From NCBI GenBank assembly GCA_964598695.1, contig CAZRDB010000037.1:1-33997 (forward strand): a DNA stretch of 33,997 bases, in the 5' to 3' direction. This document shows positions 7,940 to 15,989 of the stretch, in pieces; position 1 is the first letter of the stretch, and each line of letters starts with the position of its first letter. A program made the translations under genes and the position numbers. The DNA is from CAZRDB01 sp964598695. GTDB lineage: Bacteria; Armatimonadota; Zipacnadia; UBA1398. Below the pieces are notes generated by a model. The model was not told where the DNA came from, ran no database searches, and saw nothing but the letters and a program-made list of their open reading frames with translations.

Positions 7940-7975
7940 AGGTTGGACTGTACCATGGAGCTGGGAGGTTCGTCT

Positions 7976-9088
7976 ATGGGGAGCTACCCGCAGGTCGATC
8001 CGATCCCCCTGCCTGCGCCCGTCTGGCTCTTCAAGGTCCTGCACCTGTTCACGATGTCGCTGCACCTCACTGCGGTGCACCTGCTGCTCGGCGGCCTGCT
8101 CGTGGGGGCCGCGTGGGCCGCGGCCGCACGGTGGGGGCGGGCGCGAGGCGCCGGACCGGAGGCAGCGGCGGCGGTGAGCAAGGCGCTGCCGATCGTGATG
8201 ACCTACGTCATCAACCTGGGCGTCCCGCCCCTGCTGTTCACCCAGGTCTTGTACGGCCGCGCCCTGTACACGACCAGCGTGCTGATCGGCGCCTTCTGGA
8301 TCTCGATCGTCGCGCTGGTGATGACCACCTACTTCCTGCTCTACTACGCCGACCGCCAGGTGGGGCACGAGCCGCCTCGCCTGTGGACGCGCCTGCTGGC
8401 CCTGGGCTGCGCTCTGGGCGTCGCGGCGATCTACGTCCACACGATGACCCTCATGCTCCGGCCGGAGGCCTGGCCGGGCCTCTACGCCGCCGACCCGAGC
8501 GGCCGCCACCTCAACCCCCAGGACCCCACCGTGCTCCCACGCTGGGTGTTCGCGGTGACGGGCAGCCTCGCGACGAGCGGCATCGGCCTGGTGTTCCTCG
8601 CCGCGACCAAGAAGGGCGCTCTGGCTCCGTACCTCCGCACGGTGGGTGGGCGGCTGGCCGCCGTGGGCGCTCTCGCCTCGGCGCTCGCGGGCACGTGGGT
8701 CTACACCTCTCAGCCGCCGGTCGTGCGCGACGCCCTGCAGGGCGCGACGACCGGCCTCGCTTCGTGCATCGCCTGGGCGCTGGGCCTCGCGGTCGCGGCA
8801 GCGGCTGGGCTGCTCGCGGCGAGCCGGCCGACGGGCAAGGGATGGCTCCTTCCGGCCGTCGGTGGGCTCGGGTGCTACGTGGCGATCGCCGGGTGGGTCG
8901 TCTTCCGCGATGGGATCCGCGACGGCACGCTGGGCAGCAAGGCGTTCGACGTCTGGGATCGAGCGGTGGCCACCAACTGGGTCGTCGTGATCCTCTTCCT
9001 CGTGATCCTCCTCGCCGGGCTCGCGACCATGTTCTGGATGGTCCGGGCACTCGCCCGCGGAAGGGGTGCGGAGAGCAGCCATGTCTAG
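7976..9088 (+). CDS. multi-pass membrane protein, first gene of the respiratory operon
   Basis: The 370-residue protein has about eight or nine hydrophobic segments and no cofactor-binding soluble domain. The first segment region has several histidines (VLHLFTMSLHLTAVHLL), which could be heme ligands or quinone-site residues. A well-marked segment TYVINLGVPPLLFTQVLYGRALYTT follows. The layout suggests a partner of the CydA-like protein three genes downstream, in a bd-like or quinol-oxidising complex, but I cannot assign it to CydA or CydB. I chose ATG 7976 because GGGAGG lies 7 bases upstream; in-frame ATGs at 7925 and 7955 would run through or next to the Fur-like box. The stop overlaps the Rieske start by 8 bases. 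Confidence 0.75.
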   Translation: MGSYPQVDPIPLPAPVWLFKVLHLFTMSLHLTAVHLLLGGLLVGAAWAAAARWGRARGAGPEAAAAVSKALPIVMTYVINLGVPPLLFTQVLYGRALYTTSVLIGAFWISIVALVMTTYFLLYYADRQVGHEPPRLWTRLLALGCALGVAAIYVHTMTLMLRPEAWPGLYAADPSGRHLNPQDPTVLPRWVFAVTGSLATSGIGLVFLAATKKGALAPYLRTVGGRLAAVGALASALAGTWVYTSQPPVVRDALQGATTGLASCIAWALGLAVAAAAGLLAASRPTGKGWLLPAVGGLGCYVAIAGWVVFRDGIRDGTLGSKAFDVWDRAVATNWVVVILFLVILLAGLATMFWMVRALARGRGAESSHV

Positions 9089-9569
9089 GAAGACGCACGC
9101 GGGGGCGAAGGCCCCGGATCCGGCGGAGACGCCGATCTCGCGCAGGAACCTCCTGCGCGCCGGGGTGTGCGCCGCGGGAGCCGCCTACGCGGCGGCGCTC
9201 GGCTACCCCGTCTACCGCTACCTCGCCTCGGCCTCGGCCGAGGCCGAGGCGCTCGCGAAGGTGACCGAGGTCGAGGTGCCGGACGGGGCCAAGCTGGCGC
9301 CCGGGAGCGCCCTCATGTTCAAGTTCGGCGCCCGTCCGGCCGTCCTGATCCACCACGCGGATGGCGAGTGGGTCGCGCTGGACGCCAAGTGCACGCACCT
9401 CGGCTGCACGGTGCAGTACCAGGCCGATCAGGACCGGGTCTACTGCGCCTGCCACGGCGGGGTCTACGACGCGCGCACCGGCAGGAACGTCTCGGGCCCC
9501 CCGCCGCGGCCCCTCACCGCCTACCATGTGGAGGTGACGGATGGCAAGGTCATCGTCTCGCGGACTTAG
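9081..9569 (+). CDS. Rieske iron-sulfur protein of a bc-type complex
   Basis: The 162-residue protein has an N-terminal twin-arginine-like stretch (ISRRNLLRAGVCAAGAAYAAAL), which acts as export signal and membrane anchor in Rieske proteins. The 2Fe-2S domain has box I CTHLGC (C104, H106, C109) and box II CACHGG (C122, C124, H125). By family rule C104, H106, C122 and H125 bind the cluster, and C109 with C124 form the disulfide. It would pass electrons from quinol oxidation at the cytochrome b Qo site to a c-type heme. The gene overlaps both neighbours: ATG 9081 lies inside the previous gene, and cytochrome b starts 29 bases before this stop, after a strong GGAGGTGA. Confidence 0.93.
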   Translation: MSRKTHAGAKAPDPAETPISRRNLLRAGVCAAGAAYAAALGYPVYRYLASASAEAEALAKVTEVEVPDGAKLAPGSALMFKFGARPAVLIHHADGEWVALDAKCTHLGCTVQYQADQDRVYCACHGGVYDARTGRNVSGPPPRPLTAYHVEVTDGKVIVSRT

Positions 9570-10647
9570 GGCGCTGTGGGGGCGACTCGCCCCGTGGCTC
9601 GACGAGCGGCTCGGCGCTCAGGAGATCATCGACTACGCCCGCAAGAAGACGGTCCCCCTGCACCGCCACACCTTCTGGTACTACTGGGGCGGCCTCTCGC
9701 TGTTCCTGTTCGGTGTCCAGGCCGTCACCGGCTGCTTACTTCTCGTCTACTACCGGCCGGGCGCCGAGGCCTACGACTCCGTGCAGAGGCTGACGACCCA
9801 GACCGACTTCGGATGGCTGATCCGCTCAATCCACGCCTGGGCGGCCAACCTGATGGTCTTCACCGTCATGGTCCACATGTTCCGCGTCTTCTTCTGGCGC
9901 GCGTACCGCAAGCCGCGCGAGTTCGGCTGGTGGACGGGTCTCGCGATGCTCGGGCTCGTCATGGTCTTCGGCTTCAGCGGTTACCTGCTGCCGATGGACG
10001 AACTCTCCTACTTCGCGACCAAGGTCGGCCTCGAGATCCCCTGCAACATGCCGATCGCGGGGCCGATCGTGAGCACCCTGGTCCGCGCCGGACCCGAGGT
10101 CACCGAGGTCACCATGCAGCGGTTCTTCGCGCTGCACGTCTTCGTGCTCCCCGCCCTGCTGGCCGGCCTGCTCGGCCTGCACCTGTACCTGGTGATGAAG
10201 CACGGCAGCGCGGTGCCCCCGAGTGAGGAGACGGTCCCCGCCGCCAAGCGGCGCGCGACGCCGTTCTTCTGGAACTTCGCGCTGCGCGACACGGTCGCGT
10301 GGCTCGTGATGCTCAACGTGCTGATCGTCCTCTCGGCCCTGCTCCCGTGGAAGCTTGGTCCCCAGGCCGATCCACTGGCCGCGGCGCCAACCGGGATCCA
10401 CCCCGAGTGGTACTTCATGAGCCAGTACCAGGTCCTCAAAGTTCTGGGCAACATCGTGCCCGGGCAGATCGGCGAGTACATGGGCGTCGGGCTCTTCACC
10501 GGCGCGGGGCTGCTCTGGGGCCTGGTCCCGCTTCTCGACCGCGGTGACGGCTCGAAGCGACGCGCGCGCGTGATCGTCCGGATCGGTCTCGTGGCCCTCG
10601 CGGGCCTGATCGGGATGACGATCTGGGGCTACGCCGGACTCGAGTAG
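9541..10647 (+). CDS. cytochrome b of a bc-type quinol oxidoreductase
   Basis: The 368-residue membrane protein carries two heme-ligand histidine pairs. The first is SIHAWAANLMVFTVMVHMF, with 13 residues between the histidines. The second is ALHVFVLPALLAGLLGLHLY, with 14 between, which is the b6-type spacing. The Qo-site motif PEWY occurs in GIHPEWYFMSQYQVLKVLGN. N-terminal b6-like and C-terminal subunit-IV-like parts are in one chain. The cysteine that attaches the extra heme ci in b6 and Bacillus b subunits is absent: the region reads WYYWGGLSLFLFG. No cytochrome c1 or f gene follows; the electron acceptor is probably the cytochrome c domain of the next gene. The start ATG 9541 follows GGAGGTGA. 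Confidence 0.92.
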   Translation: MARSSSRGLRALWGRLAPWLDERLGAQEIIDYARKKTVPLHRHTFWYYWGGLSLFLFGVQAVTGCLLLVYYRPGAEAYDSVQRLTTQTDFGWLIRSIHAWAANLMVFTVMVHMFRVFFWRAYRKPREFGWWTGLAMLGLVMVFGFSGYLLPMDELSYFATKVGLEIPCNMPIAGPIVSTLVRAGPEVTEVTMQRFFALHVFVLPALLAGLLGLHLYLVMKHGSAVPPSEETVPAAKRRATPFFWNFALRDTVAWLVMLNVLIVLSALLPWKLGPQADPLAAAPTGIHPEWYFMSQYQVLKVLGNIVPGQIGEYMGVGLFTGAGLLWGLVPLLDRGDGSKRRARVIVRIGLVALAGLIGMTIWGYAGLE

Positions 10648-10667
10648 CGGAAGGCGAGGTTGCCTCG

Positions 10668-12080
10668 ATGAACTACCCGACATGGGTCGTCCCCGGGATC
10701 GGCCTGCCGTGGGTGATCGGCATCATCGCGATCATCCACATTCCGATCTCGCACTTCGCGATCGGGGGGGGGCTGTACCTGCCGCTGGCCGAGGCCAAGG
10801 CGCTGCGGGAGGGCCGCGGGGACTGGCTCGAGGCACTCCGGGCGCACTCCCGCTTCTTCCTGATCCTCACCGGCGTCGCGGGCGCGCTCACCGGCGTCGG
10901 CATCTGGTTCGCGATCGGCCTCTCGAGCCCGGAGGCGACCAGCACGCTGATCCACAACTTCGTGTTCGCCTGGGCGATCGAGTGGGTGTTCTTCATCGTG
11001 GAGCTGACCGCGATCGCCGTCTACTGCTACGGCTGGGACCGGCTCAGCCCGGCGCTCCACCGCGCTGTCGGCTGGGTCTACTTCGTCAGCGCCTGGCTCA
11101 GTCTCGCCGTCATCAACGGCATTCTCAGCTTCATGCTCACGCCGAGCGAGGGTTGGCTCGAGGTGGCCGGAACGGGCCAGGAATCGTCGCGCTTCTGGCA
11201 GGCGTTCTTCAACCCGACCTACCTCCCGAGCCTCGCTCTCCGCACGCTCGCCTGTATCGCGCTGGCCGGCGTGTTCGCGCTCCTGACGGCGGGCCGGCTC
11301 GACCCGCACAAGCAGGCCGACCTCAAGGAGAGCCTCGCGCGGTGGTCGGCCCAGTGGATCCTCCCCGCCTTCTTCCTGATGCCGCTGTGCCTGCTGTGGT
11401 ACCTCGCGATGGTCCCGGGCGCTCAGCGCGAGCTGCTCACGATCGGGATCCCCACCATGGGCGCCGGCATGTTCACGCAGGTCACGCGCGCGGTGGTGAT
11501 CAGCGTGGTGGCCTCGGCGCTCGTCTGGATCACGGTGTACGTGGCCGCGTGGCTCCAGCCCCGCAGCCTCACGGCATGGCAGGCCGTCGGCATCCTCTCG
11601 ATCACCGTCGCCGCCGTCGGGGGAACCGAGCACGCCCGCGAGATGATCCGCAAGCCCTACGTCATCGGCGACCACATGTACTCGAACGGCGTCCGGCTTG
11701 GCGATGTGGACCGCTACAACACCGAGGGCTACCTCGCGCGTACGATCTGGCTGACGACCGATCAGCGCGAGCGTCCGGGCGCTCCCGAGAACCGCCTCGC
11801 GGCGGGCGAGATCGCGTTCCGCGGTCAGTGTATGAGCTGCCACACGCTCGACGGCTACCGCGCGATCCGGCCGAGGCTCGAGGGCCGCGATCGCGCGTCG
11901 GTCCGCAGCATCCTGACGCTGCTCGAGGAGGTCCCGGCCGACTCGCCGTACCGCCAGTTCATGCCGCGGCTCGTGGGCACCGACGACGAGATCGAGGCGC
12001 TGTGCGACTACCTGGTCTCGATCACGCCGCCGAGCGAGAACGGCGCGACTCCCGCAGGCACGGAGGTCCAGCCCCAGTGA
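10668..12080 (+). CDS. CydA-like membrane protein fused to a C-terminal cytochrome c
   Basis: The 470-residue protein has about eight membrane segments resembling subunit I of cytochrome bd. An early histidine-rich helix reads IIHIPISHFAIGGG. Next comes EWVFFIVELTAIAVYCYGWD leading into RLSP, close to the 'GWDRxS' region of CydA, and then ITSFMLTPS-like sequence (here GILSFMLTPSEG) at the matching place. The usual GRQPW quinone-loop motif is not seen. After the last helix, about residue 340, a soluble domain has CMSCH (C388, C391, H392) and a later YRQFMPRL methionine as a likely axial ligand. Members of the bd superfamily with attached c hemes are known; here the partner genes are Rieske and cytochrome b. 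The stop overlaps the next GTG (GTGA). A GAGG lies 7 bases before the ATG. Confidence 0.82.
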   Translation: MNYPTWVVPGIGLPWVIGIIAIIHIPISHFAIGGGLYLPLAEAKALREGRGDWLEALRAHSRFFLILTGVAGALTGVGIWFAIGLSSPEATSTLIHNFVFAWAIEWVFFIVELTAIAVYCYGWDRLSPALHRAVGWVYFVSAWLSLAVINGILSFMLTPSEGWLEVAGTGQESSRFWQAFFNPTYLPSLALRTLACIALAGVFALLTAGRLDPHKQADLKESLARWSAQWILPAFFLMPLCLLWYLAMVPGAQRELLTIGIPTMGAGMFTQVTRAVVISVVASALVWITVYVAAWLQPRSLTAWQAVGILSITVAAVGGTEHAREMIRKPYVIGDHMYSNGVRLGDVDRYNTEGYLARTIWLTTDQRERPGAPENRLAAGEIAFRGQCMSCHTLDGYRAIRPRLEGRDRASVRSILTLLEEVPADSPYRQFMPRLVGTDDEIEALCDYLVSITPPSENGATPAGTEVQPQ

Positions 12081-12724
12081 TCGGCTCCGGCCCCCTCCGC
12101 ACGGTCCTCGGGCAGCTCTACCGGTCGATCGACGCCGAGGTGGCGGAGACCGAGAGTGACGACGCGCGCTTCGAGTGCCCCTCGCACTGCTCCGAGTGCT
12201 GTGCCGGCAACCTCTTCGTGGTGACCGGGCTCGAGTTCGCGTTCCTCGCGCTCCACGCCCGGCAACGGCTGACGGAGGAGGAGCGGGCGGCGGTGCTGGA
12301 GCGAGCCGGCGAGGTCCTCGCGGCCTGCCCGGCCGAGGAGACGCTGCGGCTCGAACGGCTGGGCGCCGGTCGCGAGGAGCGCGCCCTCCCCTGTCCCCTG
12401 CTGCGCGATGGCCGGTGCCTCGTCTACCCCGCCCGGCCGGTCACCTGTCGGCTGTTCGGCCGCTCGCGCTTCGCAAGCGGCGCCTGGAACGGCTGCCGGC
12501 GGATCGGCGACCGTTTCGCGGCCGAGGGATTGCGGGAGGTCCCCCTGCCAGTCGTCGAGGACTACTCCTCCTACCTGGGCGGCCTCCTGCTGCAATCGCT
12601 CGGCCCTGACGACCTGCGCGAGGCCGCGGTCCTCACCGGCGTCAGCAGTCTGCCGGACTTCATCGTCCGGACGGAGTTCCGGCTGGAGTCCGTGGCGGAG
12701 GCGTGCCGGGCGCTGGAGGAGTAG
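12077..12724 (+). CDS. YkgJ-type cysteine-cluster protein
   Basis: The 215-residue protein belongs to the YkgJ/CxxCxxCC family. The N-terminal block is FECPSHCSECCAGNLFVV and the second is ALPCPLLRDGRCLVYPARPVTCRLFG, the conserved set of cysteines thought to bind zinc or an iron-sulfur cluster. No enzymatic role is firmly known for the family. GTG 12077 overlaps the stop of the CydA-cytochrome c fusion by four bases, so it is made with the respiratory complex, and a role in its assembly or metal supply is a reasonable guess. Its last 65 bases overlap the end of the convergent NuoM-like gene. Confidence 0.82.
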   Translation: MIGSGPLRTVLGQLYRSIDAEVAETESDDARFECPSHCSECCAGNLFVVTGLEFAFLALHARQRLTEEERAAVLERAGEVLAACPAEETLRLERLGAGREERALPCPLLRDGRCLVYPARPVTCRLFGRSRFASGAWNGCRRIGDRFAAEGLREVPLPVVEDYSSYLGGLLLQSLGPDDLREAAVLTGVSSLPDFIVRTEFRLESVAEACRALEE

Positions 12725-14237
12725 GCCAGGCCGGCCCCTGGACGCCCCCGGGCAGGGGGATGCGGTCGGCTGGCGGCTGCCCGCCCGCGGGAGGGGCCCC
12801 ACCGGGGGCGCGGTGGCGTACCGCGAAGGTCAGGTCGAGTCCCAGCTCCTTCTCGATCCCCGTGCTCAGCCGGTGCATCGGCCCCCACAGCACCAGGGCC
12901 GCGAGCCCGGCCACCCCGCAGGTGGCCGAGAGCCACGCCGGAAGGGGAAGCCTGCGCTGCCGCTCACCCCAGCCGAATCGTGCCACCCGGAGTGCCGCCA
13001 GGCAGGCCGGCGCCACGAGCACCACGCCGAAGGCGAGGCGGTACCAGCCCTGCACGAAGCGGGGCAGCAGCAGGCAGGGCGCCGCGACGAGCAGCAGGGC
13101 GCTCAGGACCACGCCCAGCCGGTGCGCCCGCGTGGTTCCGGGAGCCGGCGGCTTCGAGCCCACGGCGGGATCGGCCGCCTGCGACGCGAGCAGCGCCGCC
13201 CGCAGGAGCGGCCCCACGACCAGGAGCACGATGCCCACCGTGAACGCCGGGCGGCCGAGACTGAATGCGAGAGGAACGAGGGGACCGACCGACGCGAGCA
13301 CCAGCGAGAGACGGGGGCTGGGCGATCGCCAGAAGGCCGCGCCCACCAGCAGCGCCGCCGTGCACAGCGAGAGGCCGGGGATCACGAGCCAGCCGCGCCG
13401 CGCGAGGTCCCAGCCCTCCGCGTACGGGCAGACGCGGAAGATGAGGCGCAGCATCAGCCAGCCGATGAGGCCGGCGCTGACAGACAGCGTGGCGATCGCG
13501 GCCGGGAGAGTGCGCCGCGAGAGCACATCGCGCAGGGCCCAGGGCAGGGCCGGAACGGTCAGCAGCCAGGTGAAGCCGAGCAGCATCCAGTGGAGCGAAG
13601 TCACGTTCGCGGGCACATCGGCCGCGACGGCGTTGCGGATGTCACCCAGGGCGTAGGTGCTGGCGCGCCCCGCGAGCCCGAGCGCCGAGACTGCCAGGAT
13701 GACGAAGCCCGGCTGGGCCGCGAGGAACCAGCGCAGGGCCGCAGCCCGCGATTCGCGCCGATCGGTCTCGGCCAGCAGGCACAGCCCCAGGAACACGAGG
13801 GCCGACTCGAGGCCCAGCAGCGCGAGGCGGACGTCCTCGGCCAGCAGGGCGACCGCACCGCCTCCGCACGCGAGCAGCAGCCAGCCGTGGGGCAGCCGGA
13901 GGCCGGGGGTCTGGGGCCGCAGGGCGATGGCGGCGATCAGGCCCAGCAGGGAGACGAGCGACACGCCGAGCGGCCCGCTCTGGTCGACCGCGAAGCCGTA
14001 CCGCCCGAGCCGGAGGAAGACGACCTCGGACGCGGGGGCGCGGAGGGCGATCCAGACCCCCAACCCCGCGCCGAGGGCGCAGACGCCCATCGCGATCCAC
14101 GACTTGGCGACGCGGGGGTCCTCGTTCTCCTTCATCCAGCGGTTGAGCGGGCCGAGGACGACGGGAACCGCGAGACTGGCGAGGGCGGCGCAAGGGTAGA
14201 GCGCCACGAGGAAAAGCAGTAGCGACGATGTCTGCAC
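12660..14237 (-). CDS. NuoM/MrpD-like membrane protein, divergent
   Basis: The 525-residue protein is hydrophobic, with about 13-14 membrane segments. It resembles the proton-antiporter-like subunits of complex I. DVRLALLGLESALVFLGLCL matches the helix holding the conserved glutamate, followed by AALRWFLAAQPGFVILAVS. LLLGFTWLLTVPALPWALRD matches the helix that normally holds a conserved lysine before a proline (K-V-P-x-F-P), but no lysine is present. No other complex I subunit is near. I chose GTG 14237 because GGAGAGGA lies about 10 bases upstream; a GTG at 14285 adds 16 residues without hydrophobic character. The last 60 residues are Pro/Gly-rich and run 65 bases into the convergent YkgJ-like gene, so the exact C-terminus is uncertain. 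Confidence 0.7.
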   Translation of the reverse strand: MQTSSLLLFLVALYPCAALASLAVPVVLGPLNRWMKENEDPRVAKSWIAMGVCALGAGLGVWIALRAPASEVVFLRLGRYGFAVDQSGPLGVSLVSLLGLIAAIALRPQTPGLRLPHGWLLLACGGGAVALLAEDVRLALLGLESALVFLGLCLLAETDRRESRAAALRWFLAAQPGFVILAVSALGLAGRASTYALGDIRNAVAADVPANVTSLHWMLLGFTWLLTVPALPWALRDVLSRRTLPAAIATLSVSAGLIGWLMLRLIFRVCPYAEGWDLARRGWLVIPGLSLCTAALLVGAAFWRSPSPRLSLVLASVGPLVPLAFSLGRPAFTVGIVLLVVGPLLRAALLASQAADPAVGSKPPAPGTTRAHRLGVVLSALLLVAAPCLLLPRFVQGWYRLAFGVVLVAPACLAALRVARFGWGERQRRLPLPAWLSATCGVAGLAALVLWGPMHRLSTGIEKELGLDLTFAVRHRAPGGAPPAGGQPPADRIPLPGGVQGPAWPTPPAPGTPPPRTPAGTPSGR

Positions 14238-14316
14238 CCGGCTGCAGTCCTCTCCAACGGCGCGCGTCTGCGCTCGTTGTACCACGAATCCGGGCGCGGC
14301 GAAACCACCGTCCGTG

Positions 14317-15804
14317 TCAGGCGCCGGCCTCCGGGCCCGCCGGAGGCGCCTCGCCGTCGCCTGCGGGGGGCTCGTCGTCGGAGTGCACGAGCTTCACGGC
14401 CTGGAAGACCCGCTGGTGTCCGTAGTGGAGGCAGAGGTTGTCTCCGCGCAGCCGCATCCAACCGACGAAGAAGAAGTCGCCGGGCGCCTCGAGGAAGCCG
14501 AGGCCGCTCGCCGTCTCGAAGCCGACCAGCCACGAGAAGGCGCGGAAGTAGATCCGGGTGTCGTCGGCGGCGATGGTGTTCTCGTCGATGTAGCCGCCTC
14601 CCATGGGGACCGGCCAGCTCCAGTACAGCTCGCCGCTCGAGGGGCGGAGCGCCTGCATCTCGCTCATGGAGACAACCAACAGCGTCTCGCCCACGTGGTG
14701 CAGCGAGTGGGGCGCGGCGGTCAGACCGACCGACCACGTGCGCTCGTGGTCGGCGATCCGCACGGCGACGACCGAGTGCCCCTCGCCCTCGGCTGCCTTC
14801 GGGCAGTAGAAGAGCGTATCGCCCGAGAACGTGGACCCCTGATCGGTCGTCTCGACCGAGAACTCCACGGTCCCCGTCTCGGGATCGATGATCCACGTGT
14901 GGGTGGGGGTGTAGAGCACGATCCTGCCGGCCACGAGGAAGGCGAACTGGATGAAGGTGCTGCCACCCTCCGTCTGCCAGAGAGGCTCGCCCGTCTCGGC
15001 ATCGAGGCGGCCGAAGAAGCCATCGCCCGTGGAGCAGTAGACGCCCTCGCCGAGGGCGTAGATCCGCGCGATCCCGCCGATCTCCGTCGACCACAGGCTC
15101 TCGCCGGTCTCCATGTCGATCGCCATCAGGCCCCGGAACATCACCGCCCCGAGCAGGATCTTCCCGCAGGGCGTGAGCGGGGCGGCGAGCGAGAAGCCGA
15201 CGGGGGTCTGCCACAGGACCTCTCCGGAATGCGCATCGAGGCAGAACGCGTTCTCGCCGACCTTGAGGAACACCCGCTCGCCGACCACGCAGACGCCGCC
15301 ACCGATCCCCTGCGACTTCGCCCAGCGGTCGCCGAACCAACGGATCTGCCGGAAGACGGGGGTGAGGTCGCCACCGCAGTCGAGCCGCTCCTCGAGCGGG
15401 AGCTGCCACAGCACCGCTCCGTCGGCGGCGGAGACCGCGGCGACCATGGCCTGCTCGACCGCGGCGATGCCGGCCGTGGTCAGTAGAAGAACCTCACCGT
15501 CGTCGGTGGCGGTCATGGAGCTGACGTCGGAGCCGGTGTCGATCGTCCAGCGCAGCGTGCCCGCGTTCATGTCGAGCAGGGAGAGCTGCGGGATCCGCCC
15601 CCCGAAACGCCCCTCGCCGGGCACGTGGTTCAGGATGGGCATGAGCCCCTTCTCGAGCAGGACCTGCAGCTCGAAGGTCAGCTCGGCCGGCGACTCCCAG
15701 ACCTTCTCGACCTGGTCGGCGAGAACGGGGGCTTGGGCGGGAGCCCGCCCCGAAGCCAGGCACCAGACCACTGGGATGCACAGCAGCGCTAGCGATCTCC
15801 GCAC
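14317..15804 (-). CDS. exported PQQ-type beta-propeller protein
   Basis: The 495-residue protein begins with a signal peptide (RRSLALLCIPVVWCLASGRA, cleavage probably after AQA). The body consists of repeated blades such as SAADGAVLWQLPL, DAHSGEVLWQTPV, DMETGESLWSTEIG, DAETGEPLWQTEGG and RPSSGELYWSWPVP, the 'G-x-x-x-W' pattern of PQQ-like propellers (BamB and PQQ-dehydrogenase type). No catalytic residues of PQQ dehydrogenases were recognised, so a binding or scaffold role outside the cytoplasm is more likely. GTG 15804 is preferred because GGAGGAGGG precedes it by 7 bases and the signal peptide begins there. The NuoM-like gene follows 79 bases downstream on the same strand. The 185 bases between this start and xylA show no clear promoter. 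Confidence 0.85.
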   Translation of the reverse strand: MRRSLALLCIPVVWCLASGRAPAQAPVLADQVEKVWESPAELTFELQVLLEKGLMPILNHVPGEGRFGGRIPQLSLLDMNAGTLRWTIDTGSDVSSMTATDDGEVLLLTTAGIAAVEQAMVAAVSAADGAVLWQLPLEERLDCGGDLTPVFRQIRWFGDRWAKSQGIGGGVCVVGERVFLKVGENAFCLDAHSGEVLWQTPVGFSLAAPLTPCGKILLGAVMFRGLMAIDMETGESLWSTEIGGIARIYALGEGVYCSTGDGFFGRLDAETGEPLWQTEGGSTFIQFAFLVAGRIVLYTPTHTWIIDPETGTVEFSVETTDQGSTFSGDTLFYCPKAAEGEGHSVVAVRIADHERTWSVGLTAAPHSLHHVGETLLVVSMSEMQALRPSSGELYWSWPVPMGGGYIDENTIAADDTRIYFRAFSWLVGFETASGLGFLEAPGDFFFVGWMRLRGDNLCLHYGHQRVFQAVKLVHSDDEPPAGDGEAPPAGPEAGA

Positions 15805-15989
15805 CGGTGAACCCTCCTCCTCGTGCGGGACCGCACGCGGGCCCGCTCTCCCTGCCCATACGCTTCGCCAGGCGCCCGGGGTGACCTCGCGGGTGGCGCG
15901 ATCGCGCAAGGAGACCGCGCCAAGGTGCGAGAAGTGCTCATCGGTGCGTGTTCGCCCAAACCAACTGCGGAAAGCGAGCGTGGACTCAG

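Noticed and set aside
7925..7975. Earlier starts (ATG 7925 and 7955) for the first respiratory gene
   Set aside because: They lie in or next to the Fur-like box and lack a ribosome site; ATG 7976 has GGGAGG at good spacing.
12408..14222. Plus-strand frame of 604 codons opposite the NuoM-like gene
   Set aside because: It is Gln/Arg/Glu-rich shadow sequence; the minus strand gives coherent membrane helices.
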